Assembly: GCA_964472505.1 (NCBI GenBank)
Contig: CAYYQW010000008.1
Span: forward strand, 16,384 to 80,383
DNA from: JAYEIA01 sp964472505
Lineage (GTDB): Bacteria; Bacteroidota; Bacteroidia; Bacteroidales; JAADGE01
Direction: 5' to 3'
Length of the DNA: 64,000 nucleotides
Position numbers and translations under genes: made by a program
Shown here: piece by piece, positions 1 through 7,990 of the stretch
Layout: every line of letters begins with the position of its first letter
How positions within the stretch are numbered: the stretch's first letter is position 1
The notes under the pieces: model-generated
Told to the model about the DNA's origin: nothing
Databases searched by the model: none
The model's input: the letters and a program-made list of their open reading frames with translations, nothing else

Positions 1-626
1 GTGGCAACGGCCGATAATAGACTTTCTTTAATTGTTTCGCGGCTTTCTTCTTCCGTAAGCCCGATTTCCTTGGAAATTTTAATCATCTCTTCCCACTGAA
101 ACCAAAAATAAGTCGGCAGCATGGCCGATGAAATCGCATAAGCTTCTAATTTGTGTTCTTGGGTTTCAAAACTTTGTCCCAATGCCGAGAAGAGTGTTTC
201 CAATTCCGGAAGTTTTTTATATCCTTCAGCATAATATACCGGATTATAGCCTTTGTTGATGATTGAGCTTGCGCCGGGTATCATGCGCACGACCTTTTCG
301 TTATTAAGTGCCGACGAAATTTTTTCGCAACTGATTTTTGGTGCCAAGGAAACAATTGTACTTTCCGGTTTAATATCGGCTTTTATTTTTTCCAAAGTTT
401 CCGGAATTGCCGGCGGGTGTAAAGCTATAAAAACAATATCTGCCGAGGATACTTGCGAGAGCTTTTCGATTGTAATTTCCGGGAAAACCTCTTTTAACTT
501 ATCGCTTGTTTTTGTGTCAATATCAAACACGCGTATGGTGTTCAAAGCAATTTCTTTGTTTCGCAATGCATGCAAAATTATTTTTGTAATTCTTCCGCCG
601 CCTATAAATCCTATGGTTTTTTTCAT
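1..626 (-). CDS. ProC-like NAD(P)-binding reductase (partial at window edge)
   Basis: The start codon is the ATG complementary to 624-626, and the gene runs off the left end of the window after about 208 codons. The N-terminus carries a Rossmann dinucleotide-binding motif, GFIGGGRITKII, followed by the alternating strands and helices of the pyrroline-5-carboxylate reductase / F420-oxidoreductase-like fold. The segment SSAMLPTYFWF near the visible end resembles the start of the ProC dimerisation domain. P5C reductase makes proline with NAD(P)H, but the sequence is divergent enough that another imine or keto substrate is possible. It lies 19 bp downstream of the ArsR-type regulator on the same strand, so the two are probably co-transcribed from the promoter above 960. 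Seen: fold motifs and context. Inferred: enzymatic role. Confidence 0.7.
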   Translation of the reverse strand, partial: MKKTIGFIGGGRITKIILHALRNKEIALNTIRVFDIDTKTSDKLKEVFPEITIEKLSQVSSADIVFIALHPPAIPETLEKIKADIKPESTIVSLAPKISCEKISSALNNEKVVRMIPGASSIINKGYNPVYYAEGYKKLPELETLFSALGQSFETQEHKLEAYAISSAMLPTYFWFQWEEMIKISKEIGLTEEESRETIKESLLSAVA

Positions 627-645
627 GATATAAATTTTTAAAATT

Positions 646-960
646 TTATGAATTATTCGGATGCTGACCAATGAAAATATCGTTCAGCATTTTTTGTGCT
701 GCTTCAAAGTTTTTTTTGTTGAGGCAGTATTTTATCTTTGGTTTTTCCAATTCACCTTGTATTAAACCAACATTTTTCAGTTCTTTGAGATGCTGCGACA
801 GTGTGGATTTTGCAATGGGCAATTGTTCACTTAAGTCGCCGCTGTAACAACACCTTTGTTTTGATAAAAATTCAAGAATAAATAATCGTACCGGGTGCCC
901 CAAAGCTTTAGCCGTTGCAGCTGTTTTGATTTGCTTTTTTGTAAACACGGCATTATTCAT
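646..960 (-). CDS. ArsR-family winged-helix transcriptional regulator
   Basis: This 104-residue protein has the compact winged-helix layout of the ArsR/SmtB family. The region from about residue 43 to 70 (DLSEQLPIAKSTLSQHLKEL) is the helix-turn-helix, and the following LIQGELEKPKIKYCLN forms the wing. A CC pair sits at residues 37-38, just before the recognition helices, where some family members bind thiol-reactive metals or metalloids. The usual CVC metal signature is not present, so the inducer is unknown. A perfect 8-bp inverted repeat lies immediately upstream at 971-994 and is the likely autoregulatory operator. The gene leads a two-gene minus-strand unit with the ProC-like reductase and is divergent from mutA. 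Confidence 0.85.
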   Translation of the reverse strand: MNNAVFTKKQIKTAATAKALGHPVRLFILEFLSKQRCCYSGDLSEQLPIAKSTLSQHLKELKNVGLIQGELEKPKIKYCLNKKNFEAAQKMLNDIFIGQHPNNS

Positions 961-970
961 GGTGTATTCT

Positions 971-994
971 TTTGTTCGTTAAAATACGAACAAA
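971..994. promoter_or_regulatory. Candidate ArsR operator (perfect inverted repeat)
   Basis: TTTGTTCG at 971-978 and CGAACAAA at 987-994 form a perfect 8-bp inverted repeat with an 8-bp AT spacer. It starts 11 bp upstream of the ArsR-type gene's start codon. Position and symmetry match a dimeric ArsR operator. Binding is inferred, not shown. Confidence 0.6.
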
Positions 995-1103
995 GACAGA
1001 GAAATGCAAATGTTATAAAGCAAGGCGCTTATGTTTTTGTCGGATATTAAAATCGTATGTTGTATAATTGGATTTTATACGGCTCAAAATGATAAAAATC
1101 ACC

Positions 1104-1132
1104 TTTGGTTTTGAGGGATATGTGTAAATTTG
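1104..1132 (+). promoter_or_regulatory. Candidate Bacteroidota-type promoter for mutA
   Basis: TTTG at 1104-1107 and TAAATTTG at 1125-1132 match the -33 TTTG and -7 TAnnTTTG boxes of Bacteroidota promoters, although the 17-bp gap is a little short. The box lies 23 bp before the ATG at 1156. This argues that the mutA start is 1156 and not an in-frame upstream codon at 1105. Confidence 0.45.
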
Positions 1133-1155
1133 CATTAAAAATAAAACCGAGAGAT

Positions 1156-3015
1156 ATGTCCGAAAATAATAAAAATTTATTTAATGACTTTCAGCCTTTA
1201 AGTACCTCCGACTGGATGGAGAAGATTAAAACAGACCTGAAAGGCGCTGATTTCGAAAAGAAATTAGTAAAAGAAACTTTAGACGGAATAAAAATTAAAC
1301 CGTTTTATCGAGAAGAAGACATTAAAGATTTGCCGTATATTGATACTGAACCCGGACAATTCCCTTATATACGCGGAAACGAAGCCAAAACAAAACCGGC
1401 TGAAGTACATGCCGATATTTGTGTGAAAAACATAAAAGAAGCTGCAGATAAAGCTGCAGATTATACACAAAAAGGCGTTACGTCCGTTGAATTCAAATTT
1501 TCGGATCACAGCAAAATATCAAAAAACGACATTAAGCAGCTTATCAGCGGCTTAGATACCGAAAAAATCACCATTCGCTTTGCCGGCGATATTGATTACA
1601 GGAAATTTGCCGAGGATTTACACAATGTTTTACCCAATCCCAAAACTGCTAAAGGCTCTTTCAATCTTGATCCTTTGGGTAATAAAATGCTTTGGGGAAC
1701 TTGCTGCAAAGATGAGCAATGCAAATGCTGCAAAGAGCTAAAAAGCGTTTTGGCTTTCGCCAAAGAGAATCTGCCCGGGTATAAAGTTATTTCCGTTAAT
1801 GCCAAGCATCTGCGAAATGCCGGTGCAACAGCCGTACAAGAATTGGGCTTTGGAATGGCTCTGGCTAATGACTATATGGCACGATTACAGGCTTCCGACT
1901 TTATGCCGGAAGATGTGAGTTCTGCTCTGATGTTTAATTTTGGAATCGGTTCCGATTATTTTATGGAAATTGCCAAATTGCGCGCCGCACGCTTGCTTTG
2001 GTCTAAAATTCTTTCGGCTTATGTGCCCGACAAACCCGAGGCCGCCAAAACTTACTTCCATTCCGAAACCGCCGTTTGGAACAAGTCGGTTTACGATGCT
2101 TATGTGAATATGCTCAGAACAACTACCGAATCCATGTCAGCACTTTTGGGCGGAACCGATTCATTGTCGGTTATGCCTTTTGATATTACTTATAAAGAAA
2201 CGGATGTCTTCTCGGAGCGCATAGCACGAAATACGCAAATTATATTGGGTGAAGAAGCTAAATTTGACCGTGTAAAAGACCCGGCCGCCGGTGCTTATTA
2301 TATTGAATATTTAACCCATGAGCTGGCTGAAAATGCCTGGGAATTATTTAAGCAAACCGAAGCCAAAGGCGGTTTTACGAAAGCTTTTGAAAGCGGATTT
2401 ATACAAGCGCAAATAAAACAAACTGCTGAAGCGCGCGACCGGCAAATTGCTTTAGGAAAAGAAGCCGTTCTGGGAACGAACCAATACCCCGACAGCCAAG
2501 AGCGAGCAGCCGATAAAATTGACGAAAAAATATACAAACATTTGCATAACAAAGCGGAAGGCCCGGTTGAGCCTTTGAAAATATACAGAGGCCCGGAGGC
2601 TTTTGAACAAATGCGGCTAAAAACCGAAAAAGCCGACAAAACTCCGCTCGTATTTTTGCTTACAATCGGCAACCCGGCCATGAGAACAGCCCGTGCCGGT
2701 TTTGCCGGCAATTTCTTTGGTTGTGCCGGTTTTAACATTCAAAATAATTTAGGTTTTGACTCCGTAAAAGACGGCGCAGAAGCTGCCATAAAAGCCAATG
2801 CCGATATTGTGGTGCTTTGCAGTTCCGACCCGGAGTACGATGAATTTGTTCCGCAGGCTGTTGATTTGTTAAAAAATAAGTGTATATTGAGCGTTGCCGG
2901 GTATCCCAAAGACAGTATTGAAACCTTTAAGGATTTGGGAGTGAAGCACTTTATTCATATTAAATCCGATATCCTTAACAGTCTTAGGAATTTCCAAGAG
3001 GAACTTGGACTATAG
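1156..3015 (+). CDS. mutA: Methylmalonyl-CoA mutase small (beta) subunit
   Basis: This is a 619-residue protein of the methylmalonyl-CoA mutase family. It shows the TIM-barrel substrate-domain features NAGATAVQELGFGMALAND, FNFGIGSDYFMEIAKLRAAR and RIARNTQIILGEE. Its C-terminal cobalamin-binding-like domain lacks the DxHxxG cobalt-ligand motif, as expected for the non-catalytic small subunit. It pairs with MutB (4405-6537) in the reversible conversion of (R)-methylmalonyl-CoA to succinyl-CoA, used in propionate formation or use. Start: an in-frame codon at 1105 would lie upstream of the promoter-like box at 1125-1132, so the ATG at 1156 is chosen; it is preceded by a weak GAGAG. A metal permease gene separates it from mutB, which is unusual. 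No cobalamin riboswitch was recognised upstream. Confidence 0.93.
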   Translation: MSENNKNLFNDFQPLSTSDWMEKIKTDLKGADFEKKLVKETLDGIKIKPFYREEDIKDLPYIDTEPGQFPYIRGNEAKTKPAEVHADICVKNIKEAADKAADYTQKGVTSVEFKFSDHSKISKNDIKQLISGLDTEKITIRFAGDIDYRKFAEDLHNVLPNPKTAKGSFNLDPLGNKMLWGTCCKDEQCKCCKELKSVLAFAKENLPGYKVISVNAKHLRNAGATAVQELGFGMALANDYMARLQASDFMPEDVSSALMFNFGIGSDYFMEIAKLRAARLLWSKILSAYVPDKPEAAKTYFHSETAVWNKSVYDAYVNMLRTTTESMSALLGGTDSLSVMPFDITYKETDVFSERIARNTQIILGEEAKFDRVKDPAAGAYYIEYLTHELAENAWELFKQTEAKGGFTKAFESGFIQAQIKQTAEARDRQIALGKEAVLGTNQYPDSQERAADKIDEKIYKHLHNKAEGPVEPLKIYRGPEAFEQMRLKTEKADKTPLVFLLTIGNPAMRTARAGFAGNFFGCAGFNIQNNLGFDSVKDGAEAAIKANADIVVLCSSDPEYDEFVPQAVDLLKNKCILSVAGYPKDSIETFKDLGVKHFIHIKSDILNSLRNFQEELGL

Positions 3016-3054
3016 TCTGTTTTTCGAGTAGATTTTTAAAAATGGATACTAACG

Positions 3055-4299
3055 ATGTGGAATTATATAGAGTCTTATTTTACGGAATTGTTTGAGCTGA
3101 CAAACGAAATGGCTCCTTATCTGCTTTTGGGCTTTTTGTTTGCCGGTATTTTGCATGTGTTTATAAAACAAAATCGAATTGTTCGATACATGGGCAAAAA
3201 TACTTTCAGAGCCTCTTTGAATTCAGCTTTGATAGGAATTCCCTTGCCTTTATGCTCCTGCGGCGTAATACCTACCGGTATTTCGCTCTATAAAAACGGA
3301 GCAAGTAAAGGTTCATCCGTTTCTTTTTTAGTTTCCACACCGCAAACCGGTGTAGATTCGGTACTGGTTACCTGGTCTTTATTGGGGCTTCCTTTTGCTT
3401 TAATTCGGCCGGTTATTGCATTAATTACCGGCGTATTTGGCGGTGCACTGACTAATATTTTTACCAAAAAAGAAGAAAAGGAACGTCCGCCCGTAGAAAT
3501 AGAGCCGCAAGAAAAGGGTAACACATTAATGCGCATGCTTAAGTATGCTTTCGTTGATTTTTTGCAGGATATTTCCAAATGGCTCATTATCGGGTTGGTG
3601 CTTGCTGCTCTCATGGCAGTGCTTATTCCCGACGGATTTTTCACTCAGTACATAGACAGCCCGTTATTGAGTATGCTTATTGTATTGGCCGCATCCATAC
3701 CTTTGTACGTTTGTGCAACAGGTTCGGTACCCATAGCAGCAGTCTTGCTCATGAAAGGTTTGTCGCCCGGAGCCGCACTGGTTTTTCTGATGGCCGGCCC
3801 GGCAACCAATGCCGCTACCATGACCGTAATTGGCAGCTCAATGGGTCGAAAAACTTTAATTTCGTACATGGCATCCATTATTGGAGGTGTACTCGCTTTT
3901 GGTTTGATTATAGACTATTTATTTCCAAGCGGATTTTTTATTACATCGGCCATAGCCGGCGGTAACATGCATGAGCATGAAATATTGCCCGGTTGGCTGA
4001 AAATTGGTTCTACGGTAGCTTTGGTTTTATTGATTATTAACGGCTATCTCAGAAAATATTTTTTCAAACCCTCTAAAACACCCGTCAGCGTGAAAACAAA
4101 TACCATAGAAGTAAGCGGAATGACTTGTAACCATTGTAAAAAAACAGTAGAATCCAATCTTCTGCAAATCGAAGGTATAGAATCTGTTTCGGCAGATATC
4201 ACTAAGGATAATGTAGAAATAAACGGCGAAAATATCGATTTCGATAAAATTGCCGACACCATTAAACGGCTCGGTTATGAGTATAAAGGAAAAATATAA
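3055..4299 (+). CDS. SO_0444/ArsP-like (DUF318) permease with C-terminal HMA domain, probable Cu/Zn efflux
   Basis: This 414-residue inner-membrane permease has about eight to ten hydrophobic segments. It carries the two family repeats: PLCSCGVIPTGISLYKNGAS (Cys67 and Cys69) in the first half and YVCATGSVPIAAVLLMKG with AGPATNAATMTVIG in the second. Residues about 347-414 form a heavy-metal-associated ferredoxin-like domain with GMTCNHC at 355-361, a soft-metal binding loop. The architecture matches the SO_0444 group of predicted copper/zinc exporters; ArsP relatives export trivalent organoarsenicals. The gene sits between mutA and mutB on the same strand, 39 bp after mutA and 105 bp before mutB. 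The likely substrate is a thiophilic metal; the exact ion is not known. Confidence 0.85.
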   Translation: MWNYIESYFTELFELTNEMAPYLLLGFLFAGILHVFIKQNRIVRYMGKNTFRASLNSALIGIPLPLCSCGVIPTGISLYKNGASKGSSVSFLVSTPQTGVDSVLVTWSLLGLPFALIRPVIALITGVFGGALTNIFTKKEEKERPPVEIEPQEKGNTLMRMLKYAFVDFLQDISKWLIIGLVLAALMAVLIPDGFFTQYIDSPLLSMLIVLAASIPLYVCATGSVPIAAVLLMKGLSPGAALVFLMAGPATNAATMTVIGSSMGRKTLISYMASIIGGVLAFGLIIDYLFPSGFFITSAIAGGNMHEHEILPGWLKIGSTVALVLLIINGYLRKYFFKPSKTPVSVKTNTIEVSGMTCNHCKKTVESNLLQIEGIESVSADITKDNVEINGENIDFDKIADTIKRLGYEYKGKI

Positions 4300-4332
4300 A
4301 AGATTTGGAACAGCAGTTTAAATATATCAGGC

Positions 4333-4396
4333 ATATCTCAAATCTCAAATCTTATATCTTACATCTTATATCTTAAATCTAAATAATACATCTAAA
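4333..4396. repeat. Degenerate AT-rich ATCT-type tandem repeat
   Basis: The space between the permease and mutB is made of reiterated variants of TTATATCTTACATCT / TTAAATCTAAAT. The theme resembles the cleaner 14-bp tandem repeat at 7075-7141. No gene or terminator was recognised in it. Confidence 0.5.
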
Positions 4397-4404
4397 AAAA
4401 CAAT

Positions 4405-6537
4405 ATGCGACCCGATTTTACTAATACAGAAATAAACAATTTAGAGAAAGGGAAATCACCGGGAGCAAAAGCCGGGAGTTTCAAAACAGCTGAGCAAATT
4501 GAGCTGAAATCTTTCTACGCAAAAAGCGACACTGAAAACTTAAAGCATTTGGGCTTTGGCGCAGGTATTGCTCCTTATCTGCGCGGTCCTTATTCGGCTA
4601 TGTATGCCATGAGACCATGGACTATTCGCCAATATGCCGGATTTTCTACAGCCGAAGAATCCAACGCTTTTTATCGCCGAAATCTCGCAGCCGGACAAAA
4701 AGGTTTATCCGTTGCTTTTGATTTGGCCACACATCGCGGCTATGATTCCGACCATGAGCGTGTGCCCGGCGATGTCGGTAAAGCCGGTGTGGCTATCGAC
4801 TCCATTTTGGATATGAAAATCCTGTTTGACCAAATTCCATTGGATAAAATGTCGGTATCCATGACTATGAACGGAGCCGTACTGCCCGTCATGGCTTTTT
4901 ACATTGTGGCCGGCTTGGAGCAGGGGGCATCGCTTGAGCAGCTCAGCGGCACCATCCAAAATGATATTTTGAAAGAATTCATGGTGCGAAATACCTATAT
5001 TTATCCGCCGCAACCGTCTATGCGCATTATTTCGGATATATTTGAATATTCATCACAAAAAATGCCGCGCTTCAATTCCATCAGTGTATCCGGATATCAC
5101 ATGCAGGAAGCCGGAGCTACCGCCGATATTGAATTGGCATACACCTTGGCCGACGGCTTGGAGTATTTGCGTGCCGGTATAGATGCCGGTTTGGATATTG
5201 ATGCTTTTGCGCCGCGCATTTCATTTTTCTGGGCCGTAGGTATGAACCATTTTACGGAAATTGCTAAAATGCGTGCCGGCCGTATGCTTTGGGCTAAATT
5301 GGTGAAGCAGTTTAATCCTAAAAATCCGAAATCCATGGCTTTGCGGACGCACTCGCAAACCTCGGGCTGGAGCCTTACCGAACAAGACCCCTACAACAAT
5401 GTGGCTCGTACTTGCATTGAGGCTATGGCCGCTGCTTTGGGGCATACACAATCGCTTCACACCAATGCCTTGGATGAGGCCATTGCATTGCCTACCGATT
5501 TCTCGGCGCGAATTGCTCGTAACACACAGATTTATCTTCAGAATGAAACCGGAATTACACGCTCGCTTGATCCGTGGGCCGGTTCGTATTATGTGGAAAA
5601 ACTCACCGATGAAATTGCCCAAAAAGCTTGGACATTAATTGAAGAGGTAGAAGAACTCGGCGGAATGGCCAAAGCCATAGAAACCGGTGTGCCCAAAATG
5701 CGCATTGAGGAAGCGGCTGCGCGAAAACAAGCTCAGATTGATTCCGGCAAGGAAACCATTGTGGGAATTAATAAATATAAACTTGAAAAAGAAGATCCGC
5801 TTGAGACACTTGAAGTAGATAATACAGCTGTTCTGAAATCTCAAAAAGAACGTTTGAAAAAACTCAAAGCCGAGCGCAACAATGCAGCTGTCAAAAAATC
5901 GCTGGATGCAATTACTGAGGCCGTAAAAACCGGCAAAGGCAATTTGTTGGAATTGTCGGTGGAAGCTGCTAAAAATCGTGCTACTTTGGGGGAAATTTCA
6001 GATGCCGTAGAAGTGGTTACCGGACGTTATAAGGCGGTTATTCGCTCTATATCCGGTGTATATTCTTCCGAATCAAAAGACGATGCTATGTTTAAAAAAG
6101 CACAGAAGTTAGCTGATGAATTTGCCGAAAAAGAAGGCCGTCGCCCGCGGATTATGATTGCTAAAATGGGACAAGACGGGCACGATCGAGGTGCTAAAGT
6201 TGTATCAACCGGTTATGCCGATATTGGTTTTGATGTGGATATCGGGCCTTTGTTCCAAACACCGGCCGAAGCGGCTAAACAAGCCGTTGAGAACGATGTG
6301 CATATATTGGGTGTTTCCAGTCTTGCAGCCGGACATAAAACGCTTGTGCCGCAAGTTATGGAAGAACTCAAAAATCTTGGCCGCGATGATATTATGGTTA
6401 TTGTTGGCGGTGTAATACCGCACAGCGATTATAAATTCCTGTACGATGCCGGTGTAGTCGGTATCTTCGGGCCCGGAACATCCGTACCCAAAGCTGCAGC
6501 TGATATACTGAATATTTTAATGGGAAAAGACATATAA
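4405..6537 (+). CDS. mutB: Methylmalonyl-CoA mutase large (alpha, catalytic) subunit
   Basis: This 710-residue protein contains the full catalytic set. The N-terminal barrel has YATMRPWT-like residues (YAMRPWTIRQYAGFSTAEES) that line the CoA-substrate channel, and SVAFDLATHRGYDSD. The C-terminal B12-binding domain has KMGQDGHDRGAKV, in which Asp591-x-His593 form the DxHxxG motif; His593 would be the lower cobalt ligand. Further B12-domain signatures are GVSSLAAGHKTL and VIVGGVIPHSDY. It forms the heterodimer with MutA and interconverts methylmalonyl-CoA and succinyl-CoA with adenosylcobalamin. Length is normal for the family. The gene follows a degenerate AT repeat; its own promoter was not identified, so it may be co-transcribed with the permease. 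Confidence 0.96.
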   Translation: MRPDFTNTEINNLEKGKSPGAKAGSFKTAEQIELKSFYAKSDTENLKHLGFGAGIAPYLRGPYSAMYAMRPWTIRQYAGFSTAEESNAFYRRNLAAGQKGLSVAFDLATHRGYDSDHERVPGDVGKAGVAIDSILDMKILFDQIPLDKMSVSMTMNGAVLPVMAFYIVAGLEQGASLEQLSGTIQNDILKEFMVRNTYIYPPQPSMRIISDIFEYSSQKMPRFNSISVSGYHMQEAGATADIELAYTLADGLEYLRAGIDAGLDIDAFAPRISFFWAVGMNHFTEIAKMRAGRMLWAKLVKQFNPKNPKSMALRTHSQTSGWSLTEQDPYNNVARTCIEAMAAALGHTQSLHTNALDEAIALPTDFSARIARNTQIYLQNETGITRSLDPWAGSYYVEKLTDEIAQKAWTLIEEVEELGGMAKAIETGVPKMRIEEAAARKQAQIDSGKETIVGINKYKLEKEDPLETLEVDNTAVLKSQKERLKKLKAERNNAAVKKSLDAITEAVKTGKGNLLELSVEAAKNRATLGEISDAVEVVTGRYKAVIRSISGVYSSESKDDAMFKKAQKLADEFAEKEGRRPRIMIAKMGQDGHDRGAKVVSTGYADIGFDVDIGPLFQTPAEAAKQAVENDVHILGVSSLAAGHKTLVPQVMEELKNLGRDDIMVIVGGVIPHSDYKFLYDAGVVGIFGPGTSVPKAAADILNILMGKDI

Positions 6538-6994
6538 GCAGATAAATTCAGAACTTCTGATCTTTCGTAATATATATTGTCGGAAATTTGGATATATTTC
6601 AAATATATTCAGTAATCGCTTCAAGTGTTTAGCGAAAGAGAAACCCTCGAAACGGTTGTAAACCTTTCGAGCGGTTGGATTGAGAACCAACCGCTTCAAG
6701 GGTCTTCGACCGCTTCAAGGGTTTGAAAACCGTAATTTACGACAATCACAAATTACGTACTGCGTTAGCTAACTGTCTGATAATCTATTTATGGGTCAGG
6801 AGTTCTGAAATTATATGAATATTCTGTGAATTATTAAGTTAAGTTTCGCAGTATGATTTGATTCTCCGTATAGATCTCAGAAGTCAGAGGTAAGACAATT
6901 CAAATCGAAATCGGCTCCCGGTTTCCGGACAACAGGCGAAAGGCGGCGCATGCAAATGCTGTCAAAAAATTTTTAAAGACGATGAAGTATTTAT
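6538..6994. other. Gene-free region with hairpin repeats
   Basis: No credible coding frame was found between mutB and the terminator at 6995. The segment 6661-6722 holds a strong hairpin and duplicated GCTTCAAGGGT elements, listed separately. The rest, including a GGCGAAAGGCGGCGC stretch near 6932-6948, was not recognised. A small RNA that ends at the 6995-7026 terminator is possible but unproven. Confidence 0.5.
6661..6722. repeat. Palindromic repeat with duplicated CCGCTTCAAGGGT
   Basis: AGCGGTTGG (6670-6678) and CCAACCGCT (6687-6695) form a perfect 9-bp stem with an 8-nt loop. Weaker pairing extends outward to give a stem of about 18 bp. CCGCTTCAAGGGT occurs at 6691-6703 and again at 6710-6722. 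The core GAGCGGTTGG also occurs in the 150-bp repeats at 23277 and 43989, so this is probably a related REP-like element. Confidence 0.6.
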
Positions 6995-7026
6995 AGCCCC
7001 GAGTTTCAGTGGGGCTTTCTTTTTTG
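6995..7026 (+). terminator. Rho-independent terminator
   Basis: AGCCCC (6995-7000) and GGGGCT (7011-7016) form a GC-rich stem followed by TTCTTTTTTT. It lies about 460 bp after mutB, so it ends either a long mutB 3' region or an unrecognised transcript. Confidence 0.65.
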
Positions 7027-7074
7027 TATGCTTAATTCGGGTGTTCCGATTTTGCAACTCGATTACAAAAACGT

Positions 7075-7141
7075 CTTACATCTAAATACTTACATCTAAA
7101 TACTTACATCTAAATACTTATATCTAAATACTTATATCTAA
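7075..7141. repeat. 14-bp tandem repeat, about 4.8 copies
   Basis: The unit CTTACATCTAAATA is repeated at 7075, 7089 and 7103, then as CTTATATCTAAATA at 7117 and partially at 7131. The last two units share one C-to-T change. It lies downstream of lpxA's 3' end. No function is apparent; copy number could vary between strains. Confidence 0.9.
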
Positions 7142-7192
7142 TATCTAAGAAACACAAGCACAGATAAAGAAAATTAGGCTGTGAAATTTCAG

Positions 7193-7984
7193 TTACTTAC
7201 TGTTCATACTGCGCATACCGGGAATAATACCGCGGGAAGAATTTTTGAAAAAATCTAATATTAATGTTTTTTCGGGCGATTCGTCAAATTTTTCTTTCAC
7301 AATTTGTATGGCCGATTTATAATTTAATCCTTGTGTGAAAATAATACGGTAAATATCCCGAATATTATCTATTTGTTCATTTGTGAATCCGCGTCTTCTG
7401 AGGCCTATGGAGTTGACTCCGGTATAGGAAACGGGCTCTCGCGCGGCTTTCACATAAGGCGGTATGTCTTTTGCCACTTTTATGCCGCCTTGGGTCATGG
7501 CATGTTTTCCTATTTTGCAGAATTGATGAACCAAAGTAGACCCGCCGAGAATAGCAAAATCATCAATCTCTACTTCCCCGGCAATTTGACTGCTGTTTAC
7601 CAATATTACATTATTGCCAATGATGCAGTCGTGCGCTACATGAGCATAGGTCATCAGCAGGCAATTTTTCCCGATAACGGTTTTGTTTTTTGCAGCCGTA
7701 CCTCTGTTAATGGTAACAAATTCGCGAATCATGGTATTATCGCCAATTTCGGCTGTAGTTTCTTCGCCTTGGAATTTAAGGTCTTGCGGAATTTCCGAAA
7801 TAACGGCTCCGGAGAATATTCTTACATTATTCCCGAGCCTCGCACCGGGTCGAATTACGGCATTGGTATCAATACGGCAGTTATCACCGATTATTACATT
7901 TTCGTCCACAGTAGCAAAAGCTTCGATGGTTACGTTTTTGCCTATTTGTGCGTTGGGGTGTACGTTAGCTAATTTATGAATCAT
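7193..7984 (-). CDS. lpxA: UDP-N-acetylglucosamine acyltransferase
   Basis: This 263-residue protein is built of left-handed beta-helix hexapeptide repeats (for example IGKNVTIEAFATVDENVIIG). The catalytic-histidine region TYAHVAHDCIIGNN corresponds to the family's active-site loop. The C-terminal helical part contains GLRRRGFTNEQIDNIRDIYR, typical of LpxA. It transfers a 3-hydroxyacyl chain from acyl carrier protein to UDP-GlcNAc in the cytoplasm, the first step of lipid A synthesis. It is the last gene of the lpxD / lpxC-fabZ / lpxA unit and starts 6 bp after the lpxC-fabZ stop. Length matches the family. Confidence 0.96.
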   Translation of the reverse strand: MIHKLANVHPNAQIGKNVTIEAFATVDENVIIGDNCRIDTNAVIRPGARLGNNVRIFSGAVISEIPQDLKFQGEETTAEIGDNTMIREFVTINRGTAAKNKTVIGKNCLLMTYAHVAHDCIIGNNVILVNSSQIAGEVEIDDFAILGGSTLVHQFCKIGKHAMTQGGIKVAKDIPPYVKAAREPVSYTGVNSIGLRRRGFTNEQIDNIRDIYRIIFTQGLNYKSAIQIVKEKFDESPEKTLILDFFKNSSRGIIPGMRSMNSK

Positions 7985-7990
7985 TGGATG

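Noticed and set aside
253..633. Plus-strand open frame over the ProC-like gene
   Set aside because: It is the shadow of the minus-strand reductase, which has a Rossmann motif and a sound start codon.
1033..1155. Cobalamin riboswitch upstream of mutA
   Set aside because: Only about 120 bp separate the operator from the start, with no B12-box-like sequence seen. A promoter box close to the start leaves almost no leader.
7075..7141. Short regular repeats as a CRISPR array
   Set aside because: Units are 14 bp in direct tandem with no spacers. No cas genes are nearby.
7331..7972. 213-codon plus-strand open frame
   Set aside because: It is antisense to lpxA, whose hexapeptide repeats are unmistakable. 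GC skew of the codons makes long shadow frames common here.
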